From assembly GCA_035452965.1 (NCBI GenBank), contig DAOTCE010000035.1, positions 1 to 49,523 of the forward strand: a DNA stretch of 49,523 bases, read 5' to 3'. Within the stretch, counting starts at the first letter, position 1, and every line of letters begins with the position of its first letter. The notes below the pieces were generated by a model. The model did not search any database and had not been told where the DNA came from. It worked only from the letters and a program-made list of their open reading frames with translations. Source of the DNA: Candidatus Paceibacterota bacterium. GTDB lineage: Bacteria > Verrucomicrobiota > Verrucomicrobiia > Limisphaerales > UBA8199. This document shows, piece by piece, positions 42,876 through 49,523 of the stretch. Made by a program: the position numbers and the translations under genes.

Positions 42876-44048
42876 TCACCGGAAGCAAATTTTGCGCACG
42901 CAGTCCTGAAAGTCGTCCGCGCCCCGCAAGATCTTGATCTCGACGCGCATGAAGCAAATCTGCAAGTCCCGCCGGTCAATCTTCGGGAAGCGCACCGCGT
43001 CCTTTTGCGTGGTGACAATCATCTCGGCCTGCCGTTTCTTGCTGCGGTTGATGGTGTTGAGCACCTCCTGCTGCGTGAACCGGTGGTGGTCCGCAAACCG
43101 CTTGGAATAGACCAGCTCCGCGCCGAGTTGAACGAGGCTCTGCTCGAAGCTCTCGGGCTGCGCGATGCCGCTCAGCGAGGCGACCTTGCGCCCTTTCAAC
43201 GTTTCGAGGCGCAGGCGCTCCCCGCTGAACACGTCCTCCAGGTAAAGTGGATGATGGATGCATTCGATGATGCCGGCGCCCGGATTGAACCGGGCGATGC
43301 GCCGGCGCAGCTCGGCGGTGTCGCCATTGCTCTTGGTGATGAGGATGGTGCTGGCGCGGGCCAGGTGGTCGGGCGGTTCGCGCAAAGTGCCGCGCGGCAG
43401 CAGCCGCTCGGTGCCGAAGGGCTGCTGGTGGTCAACCAGCACGATGTCCAGCCGCCGGCCGCGGAGCTTCCAGTACTGATAACCATCGTCGAGCAGGAGG
43501 GTGTCGCAGCCAAACTTCTCGATGGCGTAACGGCCGCTCTTGACGCGATCCTTGTCCACCAAAACGACCACGTCCTTCAGGTTCGAGGCCAGCATGTATG
43601 GCTCGTCGCCCGCCATTTCGGAATCGAGCAGCAGGGATTTTCCGTCCGACACCACGCGTGGCGGGGTGGTGTCGCTCCGGAAGAAGAGCCGGTTGAGCAG
43701 CCTTTCATAGACCGGGGCCGGCTTGGAGCGGTAGCCGCGGGAGAGGATGGCAACGTTGCGGCCCTGATCGCGGAGTTCGCGGGCGAATTTCTCCACGACC
43801 GGGGTCTTCCCGGTGCCGCCGACGGTCAGGTTGCCGACCGCAATGACCTGCACGCCCAGTGTGGTGTCGCGCAGGATGCGCACGTTGTAAAGGAACCGGC
43901 GGGTCTTGATGGCCGCCTGGAAGAGCTTCGAGCAGGCATAGAGCAGGCCCCGAACAAGCGATTCGCGCGTCCCGCGCCGCTCTTCGACAATCACTTCCAG
44001 GAGGAAGGTCTCCAGTCTCTCAGTCCACGCCCGAAACCTTTCACGCAT
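42876..44048 (-). CDS. lpxK: Tetraacyldisaccharide 4'-kinase
   Basis: This membrane-associated kinase phosphorylates the 4' position of the lipid A disaccharide, the sixth step of the Raetz pathway. It has 390 residues from ATG 44048. The Walker A motif is VGNLTVGGTGKTPVVEKFA, followed by ILSRGYRSK, LLDDGYQYWKLRGRRLDIVLVD (DDGxQ) and the later AGIAQPESFEQSL-like stretch (SGIAQPESFEQSL). The N-terminal 50 residues include an amphipathic/membrane helix (LVRGLLYACSKLFQAAI). It is first in a unit with the LpxL-type acyltransferase and waaF. Upstream lies the NarL-type regulator on the same strand, 120 bases away. Confidence 0.95.
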   Translation of the reverse strand: MRERFRAWTERLETFLLEVIVEERRGTRESLVRGLLYACSKLFQAAIKTRRFLYNVRILRDTTLGVQVIAVGNLTVGGTGKTPVVEKFARELRDQGRNVAILSRGYRSKPAPVYERLLNRLFFRSDTTPPRVVSDGKSLLLDSEMAGDEPYMLASNLKDVVVLVDKDRVKSGRYAIEKFGCDTLLLDDGYQYWKLRGRRLDIVLVDHQQPFGTERLLPRGTLREPPDHLARASTILITKSNGDTAELRRRIARFNPGAGIIECIHHPLYLEDVFSGERLRLETLKGRKVASLSGIAQPESFEQSLVQLGAELVYSKRFADHHRFTQQEVLNTINRSKKRQAEMIVTTQKDAVRFPKIDRRDLQICFMRVEIKILRGADDFQDCVRKICFR

Positions 44049-44168
44049 GTGCGCTCAGTGTGGCAAAGGGATCGGGACAGGGCAAGCCGAAGCCCTGGAG
44101 ATGGCCCATTGACCCTTGCGGAGATTGGACCACAGCGCCCGGCGCCGCGAGCGCCTGGCGGCTTGCCT

Positions 44169-44861
44169 CTAATGGCCCGGAGCCCGGGGCGCTGGAGGGC
44201 CTTCTTCGAGCGAGACCAACCCGTTGGCGATGGCGTATTTGGTGAGGCCGGCCACCGAGTGAATGTTGAGCCGGCGCATGATTCGCTCCCGATGGGTCTC
44301 GATCGTGCGAACGCCAATTCCCAATTTGTCGGCAATCTCCTTGTTGCTCTTGCCCTCGGCGATCAGAACCAGGACCTCGCGCTCGCGGTCGGTAAGCTGC
44401 GAAAAGGGCTCCTTCTTGCCGCCCCCGGCCACAAATTCATTGAGCACGGCACGCGCGGTTTCCTCAGGGAAATAAGGTTCACCCCCATGCACCGAGTCAA
44501 TGGCCTTGACCACATGCTCCGGGGGCGCCTCCTTGGAGACATACCCATGCGCCCCGGCCTGGATGACGCGGAATATGGCCTCTTTGTTTCGGTGCACCGA
44601 AAGCACCAGCACTTTAATTCGCGGCGCTTCCTTGCGCAGCACCTGGGTGACGGTCAAACCATCCATGCCCGGCATCGAAATGTCCATCAGCACGACATCC
44701 GGCTTCAGCTCGCGCGATTTGCGTAATGCTTCATCCCCGTCAGCGGCCTCACCGACAACCCGAATATGCCCCTGCTTGCTGAGGAAGGACTGCAATCCCT
44801 TGCGAACCACCGGGTGATCGTCCGTTACCAGCACTTTGATGATCTGTTTCTTTGCGCTCAC
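44169..44861 (-). CDS. NarL/FixJ family response regulator
   Basis: A two-domain transcription regulator of 230 residues from ATG 44861. The receiver domain has VLVTDDHPVVRKGLQ, the phospho-acceptor Asp in VVLMDISMPGMDG and the conserved Lys in HGYVSKEAPPEH. The LuxR-type helix-turn-helix is SQLTDREREVLVLIAEGKSNKEIADKLGIGVRTIETH (shown in part: TDREREVLVLIAEGKSNKE). NarL-type regulators usually pair with HisKA_3 kinases; the only such kinase in the window is at 33817-35475, about 9 kb away, so the pairing is an inference. It may bind a palindrome such as 37509-37528, also unproven. Confidence 0.95.
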   Translation of the reverse strand: MSAKKQIIKVLVTDDHPVVRKGLQSFLSKQGHIRVVGEAADGDEALRKSRELKPDVVLMDISMPGMDGLTVTQVLRKEAPRIKVLVLSVHRNKEAIFRVIQAGAHGYVSKEAPPEHVVKAIDSVHGGEPYFPEETARAVLNEFVAGGGKKEPFSQLTDREREVLVLIAEGKSNKEIADKLGIGVRTIETHRERIMRRLNIHSVAGLTKYAIANGLVSLEEGPPAPRAPGH

Positions 44862-45086
44862 CTTTTGCGTCGTCTGCCGCGAGGCAGTTGTGCCCCGCTT
44901 TTGCCTTCTGGCAACTGGATTTAAGCCGATCCTTCATTGCTAGTAAAGCGCGAATGCGGACCAAATGAGAACCGAAGCAGGCGCCACCGCCTAACTCCCG
45001 CCAGAACAAGCTTGCCACCGGGAGAAGCCATTGGTATGGAAGCCGATGATGAATGCGGGTTTACGCGGAGGTGTTAATCCAGCGAC

Positions 45087-46838
45087 ATGGACATCAGCAC
45101 CATAGGACGCCCACGGAATGTGGGCTGGGTGCGTGCGGCGGCACTGCTCTACGGTGATTGGGGCACCAGCAAAGCTTACGTCATCGGGCTGGGAGTCCTG
45201 CTCGTCGGCTTTACTGCCCTGCCGCACTTGCTGGCCGTTTGCCTGGTCACCGGCCTTGTCGGCATCAATTACATTTGGGTCTGCCGGTGCTTTGCGACCG
45301 GTGGCGGAGTCTATACCGCGGCCGGCATTCACTCCCGCCGGTTGGCCATGGTGGGCGGATTGCTGTTGCTGGCCGACTTCATTGTCACGGCGTCGCTCAG
45401 TTGCCTGGACGCCTTTCATTATCTTGGCTTCGACCAAGTCGCCGCCAAGAAATGGGCCATTACCGCCATCTTCCTCATGGGCGCGATTAATTTCTTCGGC
45501 CCCAAACACACGGGCAGCATGGCCATCTGGCTGGCGCTGCCGGTGTTCGCCATCGTCCTGATCCTCATCATTGGTGGTCTGCCGCACCTGGGCAATTTCC
45601 AGGCGCGCCCGCCGACAGGCGGGTTGCTGCCCAACTGGGTGGCTTTTGTGGGCATGATCCTCGCCCTCTCCGGCGTCGAAGCCGCCGCCAGCAGCACCGG
45701 CGTCATGCAGTTGGACCCGGACGCCACCCTGGACAAGCCGTCCGTGCGCGTCACCTCGCGGCGCGCCGTCACCGTCGTCATGATCGAGGTGGTCCTCGCC
45801 ACCGCCTGCCTCAGCGTGCTGGCCATGTGCCTGCCGGTGGAGGAAGCCCAGTTGCGGGAACACAAGGAAGACATGCTCCGGTTTATGGGCGAGATCTTCG
45901 TCGGGCCCGGGTTTGGCAAAGTGGTCGGCTGGGTATTCGCCCTGTTGCTGCTCTCGGCCGTCAACACCGCCATCGGCGGCATGGTCTCCCTGCTTTTCGT
46001 CATGGCCCACGACCGCGAGTTGCCCGCCACCTTCACCCAACTCAACCGCTTCGGCGTCCCTTGGGTGGCGCTGATTGCCGCCACCATCCTGCCCGTCATC
46101 GTGCTGGACCTCAACGACTCGGTCGAGGCCCTGGCCAGCCTTTACGCCATCGGCGTGGTCGGCGCCATCATCCTCGATATCGGCAGTTGCGCCTTCGCCC
46201 GGACGCTCCCTTTGAGCGGCCGCGAGCGCCTGGTGATGAAGCTGACCCTTCTGCTGCTGGCGGCGATCTGGATCACGATCGCCTTGAGCAAGAGCCACGC
46301 CTTGATTTTCGTGGTCGTCGTGTTGGTTGTGGGCTTCAGCGTTCGCCAGTTCGCGCGCGGCCATTTTCTGCATCCGGAAGCCCCCGCCGTGCCGGCTCGC
46401 GCGTCCCCGCCCGTCCCCAGCCCCGCCGCGGGCCAGTTCATCGGCCAATCTATACTCGTCGCCGCCCGCGGCTGGACTCCGGCCCTGCAGTTTGCCCTGG
46501 AGGAAGCCCGGGTGCGCGGCGCGCATTTGCTCGTGCTCTACGTCCGGGAAGTCGCCGTGAACATTGCCATGGTCAGCAACTGGCAGGAAGACCCCGACGC
46601 CAGGGTGCTGTTTACCCGGCTGGAATCCGAGGCGGGCGGGTTGAAGGTCAACAAGCTCTACAGCGTCAGCGACTCTCCGGCGGACACCATCATTGACATT
46701 GCGGCGACCTTCGGCGTGGACACCGTCGTGCTCGGCGGCAGCCGCCGGGCCGCCCTGGTCAATCTCCTGAAGGGAAACGTCGTGACCCGTGTCGCCGCCA
46801 ACCTGCCCGAATCCATGCACCTGATCGTGATTGGCTGA
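45087..46838 (+). CDS. APC-type amino acid permease with C-terminal universal stress (UspA) domain
   Basis: This protein has 583 residues from ATG 45087. Residues about 10-430 form twelve membrane helices of the APC superfamily (AALLYGDWGTSKAYVIGLGV, ATGGGVYTAAGIHSRR, GVEAAASSTGVMQLDPDATL). After a proline-rich linker (PAVPARASPPVPSPAAG), residues about 450-583 form a Usp domain ending in the ATP-binding GGSRRAALVNLLKGNVVTRV. Such fusions may sense nucleotides or energy state to control transport. The transported substrate is unknown. The gene is divergent from the response regulator across 225 bases in which I see no other gene. Confidence 0.9.
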   Translation: MDISTIGRPRNVGWVRAAALLYGDWGTSKAYVIGLGVLLVGFTALPHLLAVCLVTGLVGINYIWVCRCFATGGGVYTAAGIHSRRLAMVGGLLLLADFIVTASLSCLDAFHYLGFDQVAAKKWAITAIFLMGAINFFGPKHTGSMAIWLALPVFAIVLILIIGGLPHLGNFQARPPTGGLLPNWVAFVGMILALSGVEAAASSTGVMQLDPDATLDKPSVRVTSRRAVTVVMIEVVLATACLSVLAMCLPVEEAQLREHKEDMLRFMGEIFVGPGFGKVVGWVFALLLLSAVNTAIGGMVSLLFVMAHDRELPATFTQLNRFGVPWVALIAATILPVIVLDLNDSVEALASLYAIGVVGAIILDIGSCAFARTLPLSGRERLVMKLTLLLLAAIWITIALSKSHALIFVVVVLVVGFSVRQFARGHFLHPEAPAVPARASPPVPSPAAGQFIGQSILVAARGWTPALQFALEEARVRGAHLLVLYVREVAVNIAMVSNWQEDPDARVLFTRLESEAGGLKVNKLYSVSDSPADTIIDIAATFGVDTVVLGGSRRAALVNLLKGNVVTRVAANLPESMHLIVIG

Positions 46839-46872
46839 AGGGTTCCCGCTCCCCGGCCGACCGCAAGACAAC

Positions 46873-47607
46873 TCACCCGACCTTCCCAACGGGCTCTTCC
46901 TTCTCCCGAACCAGGCTGAATCGCAGGGAAAACTTCCGGCCATGTCCGGCCAAGAGCCAGACCGAGAGCAGGAGCAAAACCGTATTCTCGACCAGCTTGT
47001 GGCAGATGAAGACCTCACCCGCGCCGCAACCGCAATCGAACTTCACCGCGCAGAAGGGAATGCCTGTGGTCGCGGCAATGGCCAGCGCCCGTTTCAGCAC
47101 GATGAGTGTGAAAGGCACCAGCATTGCCACCACGTTCAGCGCGGCTCCCCGGACGGCTACCCCCAGCAACAAGAGCGCCCCGCAATAGACTTCAAACCAC
47201 GGCAGCGCCGCCCCGATCGCGTTCAGCAGGAATGGGTTGGCCACCATGTCGTATTGCCGCACCAGCTTCAGAAAGGCCTCCGGGTGCGGAAACGCCTTGT
47301 TCAAACCCATGAAGATAAACAGGATGCCCAGCCACCAGCGGGCGATCACGGCGGCGGCATTCCGCGCGATGCCGCTCAACACCAGCAGCCCATAGAGCAC
47401 TTGCAGCCACGGCGCAATTTGTGCGAACAGGCTCGACAGCACCGGGTCCGTCACCCGCAGCTGCTGGCGCACAAAAATCAGGAACTCAGCCCCGTGGACG
47501 ACGTTGATCAAGCCCAGGCAGATGAACAGCCCGCCCAACAGCCATCTCCCCAGGAGGGCAGCGATCCGCCAGGGCTTGCGCTGGTCGGTGGCGTGACTGG
47601 CGCTCAT
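46873..47607 (-). CDS. MauE/DoxX family redox-associated membrane protein
   Basis: This protein has 244 residues from ATG 47607, which overlaps the rhodanese stop by 4 bases (ATGA); the longer frame to 47850 is arginine-rich. Two homologous halves of four helices can be seen: GRWLLGGLFICLGLINVVHG and ARWWLGILFIFMGLNKAFPHP start each. Near the C-terminus KFDCGCGAGEVFICHKLVENT has three cysteines resembling the CGC(F)G motif of MauE-type proteins, which act with thiol-disulphide systems in the membrane. It is the last gene of a DUF1573-rhodanese-MauE/DoxX operon, suggesting a sulfur or thiol-redox role in the envelope. Confidence 0.85.
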   Translation of the reverse strand: MSASHATDQRKPWRIAALLGRWLLGGLFICLGLINVVHGAEFLIFVRQQLRVTDPVLSSLFAQIAPWLQVLYGLLVLSGIARNAAAVIARWWLGILFIFMGLNKAFPHPEAFLKLVRQYDMVANPFLLNAIGAALPWFEVYCGALLLLGVAVRGAALNVVAMLVPFTLIVLKRALAIAATTGIPFCAVKFDCGCGAGEVFICHKLVENTVLLLLSVWLLAGHGRKFSLRFSLVREKEEPVGKVG

Positions 47608-48254
47608 CGTTTCGAGCCCTCGCCGGCGGCGGGAACCGCGGTGTGGGTCACATTGGTGAACTGGCCGCTGTTGCGCGGCCCGATCTCGACCGGCAGCCCG
47701 TTCGTGATCCATTCGAAGAAGCCGCCGCCATACACAAACACCTTCTCCTGCGGCAGGTCGATGCTGTCCCGCAGCATGATCGCCGCATGCTCGCTGTCGT
47801 CGCAATCCCCGCCGTTGCAGTAGAAGATGATCTGCTGCGCGGTCAGGCAAACGGCGATCACGCCGGCCAGGTGATTCTCCGGGTGGAACCGGTCGAAGAG
47901 GTAAGCGCCCGGAATATGGCCGGCCCGGTAGTTCGCCTCGTCCCGGGCATCAATAAAGATGACCTCATCCCGTTCCCGGCGGGGGTCGTGAAAAAGCTGC
48001 GTTACTTGATTGCTGTTGGCCAGTTGCAGGCCGTGTTCCCGGAGGCGCGCGGCCAGGATCTCCAGGGGGGAGTTGGTGCCGGTGCCGGCAGTCCCCGCCA
48101 CATTCGTCCCGGCGGCAGGCTGCAAGGACAGTTTCGTGCCGGGGAAGTAGTTCCTGGCGAGCTCAAGGCCGCGCGGCGAGAGACCGTTGGCGGCAAAGGC
48201 CAGGGCCGCGCCGATCACTGCCACCAGCGCGCCTTCCTGCAAGACACTTTTCAC
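47604..48254 (-). CDS. Membrane-anchored rhodanese-like protein
   Basis: This protein has 216 residues from GTG 48254 (the start codon overlaps the upstream stop by one base). An N-terminal helix (EGALVAVIGAALAFAANGL) is a signal or anchor. The rhodanese domain spans about residues 80-190: EVIFIDARDEANYRAGHIPGA, and the active-site cysteine loop IIFYCNGGDCDDSEHAA, with the catalytic Cys in YCNGGDC. The family transfers sulfane sulfur or acts as a phosphatase-like or redox module. It is the middle gene of the three-gene operon with DUF1573 and MauE/DoxX. Confidence 0.9.
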   Translation of the reverse strand: MKSVLQEGALVAVIGAALAFAANGLSPRGLELARNYFPGTKLSLQPAAGTNVAGTAGTGTNSPLEILAARLREHGLQLANSNQVTQLFHDPRRERDEVIFIDARDEANYRAGHIPGAYLFDRFHPENHLAGVIAVCLTAQQIIFYCNGGDCDDSEHAAIMLRDSIDLPQEKVFVYGGGFFEWITNGLPVEIGPRNSGQFTNVTHTAVPAAGEGSKR

Positions 48255-49408
48255 TAGCGGCCGGCTGGCGACGGCAACGGCGGCGGAGCCGGTCTGGACG
48301 GCGGGTTGCCCACCGTCGGAGGGGCCGGCCTCACCGCCGGCGCAACCGGCCCGGGCGGCACCGCCGGGCGCGGCATCTGCATGATGGGCACCTTGAGCAC
48401 CGGGAACCTCGGGTGACTTGTCTTGACCCTCAGCTCGACCTGCTGGCCCGGAGGCAGCTCGAATCCTTGCGGGAAGGCCACCAGCGCGGCAAAAGCCTTG
48501 CCGGGCTGCATTTCCTTTATCTCGGCTTCCACACCCTGGACGTTCACGGTCGGCTCGGTCAAAAGCACGGCATTGGTGCTTTGGTTCCTGATCGAGACAG
48601 AGTTGGTTAACGCGTTTGCCAACGGTCCCGGAGCCAGCGTGATGTACGAAGGAACCACCACGATGGCCGGCTGCACGTTTGCCACGACCGGGACGCTCAG
48701 CGTCGGCGGGTTCGTCCAGCCCGTCCGCAGACTGATCTGGCCCTGCACACTCCCCATGGACAGCGGGGGCACCGTCGTAATCTTCAGTTGGTAGCTCTTG
48801 CCCGGAGTATTGGTGGCAAGCTCGGTGGCGAACATGCGGTTATTGCTCTCCGGCGGAGAGAGCAGCAGCGGTTCGCCGGTATTGTTCGTGATCGTGACCA
48901 TCACGGAAACCTTCTCCGTATCCGGCAACACGTTGAGCACGGCCAGGGGCGGATTCAGGTCAATCGCCTTGTAGATCGTCCCTTTGATTTGCAGGAACAC
49001 CGTGGGCTGGTTGGTGACATTGCATTGCACGGTCACCTGTTTGAGAGACTGCCCGTTGTAGCCGGTGGTGTTGAACTGGATCGGGATGTTGCCGGTCTTG
49101 CCGGGCTCCACTTGCCGGGTCCACTCACCCGCTGCGGTGCAGCCACACTGCGGCTGCACACTGTTGAGGATCAGCAGCGCGTCGCCGGTGTTCGTGAACA
49201 CGTAGGTGTACTTGACCGGCTCGCCGGCCCTGACCCTGCCAAAATCATATATCGGGGTTGCAAATTGGATCTTTGGCCCCAGGACATTGGTTGCGGCCGC
49301 CGCATCCGGAGGCGTTAACGCCGGTTGTGCCACAACAACGACCTGTCCCGCAGCCAGGAGGGATGCCACCCAAACCGCTTTCTGAATCGAAGCACTCATA
49401 TATCGCAT
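48254..49408 (-). CDS. DUF1573 domain exported protein
   Basis: This protein has 384 residues from ATG 49408; ATG 49399 is a close alternative. A signal peptide (AVWVASLLAAGQVVVVAQPA) is followed by DUF1573 repeats of immunoglobulin-like fold: PIYDFGRVRAGEPVKYTYVF, LNSVQPQCGCTAAGEW (CGC motif) and KTGNIPIQFNTTGYNG, with two or three further beta-sandwich repeats up to residue 340. The C-terminus is Pro/Ala-rich (PPGPVAPAVRPAPPT). Function unknown; likely periplasmic. It is the first gene of an operon with the rhodanese and MauE/DoxX genes. Confidence 0.9.
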   Translation of the reverse strand: MRYMSASIQKAVWVASLLAAGQVVVVAQPALTPPDAAAATNVLGPKIQFATPIYDFGRVRAGEPVKYTYVFTNTGDALLILNSVQPQCGCTAAGEWTRQVEPGKTGNIPIQFNTTGYNGQSLKQVTVQCNVTNQPTVFLQIKGTIYKAIDLNPPLAVLNVLPDTEKVSVMVTITNNTGEPLLLSPPESNNRMFATELATNTPGKSYQLKITTVPPLSMGSVQGQISLRTGWTNPPTLSVPVVANVQPAIVVVPSYITLAPGPLANALTNSVSIRNQSTNAVLLTEPTVNVQGVEAEIKEMQPGKAFAALVAFPQGFELPPGQQVELRVKTSHPRFPVLKVPIMQMPRPAVPPGPVAPAVRPAPPTVGNPPSRPAPPPLPSPAGR

Positions 49409-49418
49409 CTAAATGCCT

Positions 49419-49433
49419 ATTATCTCAGATAAT
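49419..49433. promoter_or_regulatory. Palindrome upstream of DUF1573 operon
   Basis: ATTATCTCAGATAAT: perfect 7-base arms around one base, ending 11 bases before ATG 49408. A TTGACT (minus strand, 49447-49452) lies further upstream at a spacing that does not fit a classic promoter with any -10-like hexamer in the palindrome. It may be an operator. Confidence 0.35.
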
Positions 49434-49523
49434 GCTGGCTCTGAAAAGTCAATTCTCGGCCATATCGAATTGCCTGAATCCTTAGCGAAGCACACTTTGC
49501 CGCTCAGCAATGTGGGGAACGGA

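Noticed and set aside
43005..44726. Long open frame (573 codons) on the plus strand
   Set aside because: Runs antisense through lpxK and the response regulator, both with full family motifs.
44991..47018. Long open frame (675 codons) on the minus strand
   Set aside because: Antisense to the APC-USP permease; composition is Gly/Asp/His/Gln-rich without recognisable motifs.
1..49523. tRNA, rRNA, CRISPR, insertion sequences
   Set aside because: No sequence with tRNA-like arms, no direct-repeat array with unique spacers and no transposase or integrase motif was seen by eye; a covariance-model search would be needed to exclude small RNAs.

Overview
The window looks like chromosomal DNA from a GC-rich Gram-negative bacterium, most likely a member of the Verrucomicrobiota (an inference from gene content and style, not tested by database search). 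It has a lipid A and heptose pathway (lpxK, an lpxL-type acyltransferase, waaF), a three-part transporter/acyltransferase/acyl-ACP synthetase fusion, Gfo/Idh/MocA oxidoreductases with a Tat-type signal, many genes without a clear Shine-Dalgarno sequence, and low-complexity heptanucleotide tracts inside genes. I see no rRNA, tRNA, CRISPR array, phage, integrase or transposase gene.

Layout. 1-679: end of a 6-phosphogluconolactonase-like gene. 757-7803: surface-polysaccharide region with two family 2 glycosyltransferases, two tandem O-antigen ligase/polymerase-like membrane proteins, an FkbM methyltransferase and an AsmA-like protein. 7804-8753: a 950-base, comparatively AT-rich gene-free stretch with DnaA-box-like sites. 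8754-16671: mnmG, a SurA/PpiC-type foldase, pdxA and the acyltransferase fusion, all on the plus strand. 16713-21077: a phosphodiesterase, a membrane protein, a small zinc-ribbon protein and two sugar-type oxidoreductases. 21364-25758: a pseudouridine synthase facing two GT-C-like membrane proteins. 25834-31250: a zinc alcohol dehydrogenase coupled to an APC permease, then a membrane-anchored spermidine-synthase-like protein. 31247-33806: two small heat-shock proteins and a secreted glycosidase. 33817-37283: two overlapping histidine kinase genes. 37631-40628: malate dehydrogenase, a PfkB kinase and serine acetyltransferase. 40732-44048: lpxK, lpxL-type and waaF operon. 44169-49408: a NarL-type response regulator, an APC-USP permease, and a DUF1573/rhodanese/MauE-DoxX operon.

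The most striking feature is a pair of ParB-binding parS sites inside mnmG: one perfect 16-mer (9457-9472) and one 15/16 match (9523-9538), 66 bases apart in the same reading frame. They lie in a stretch of about 37 extra residues relative to E. coli MnmG. Together with the gene-free region directly upstream, its DnaA-box-like sites, and the classical link between gidA/mnmG and replication origins, this suggests that the window covers the centromere and perhaps the origin of the chromosome. No parA, parB, dnaA or dnaN is present here, so the origin itself is a hypothesis; the parS call is strong.

A second recurrent pattern is a set of short tandem repeats with a 7-base period, found in frame within six genes, at protein ends or loops. 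Several different heptamers are used, but the period is constant.
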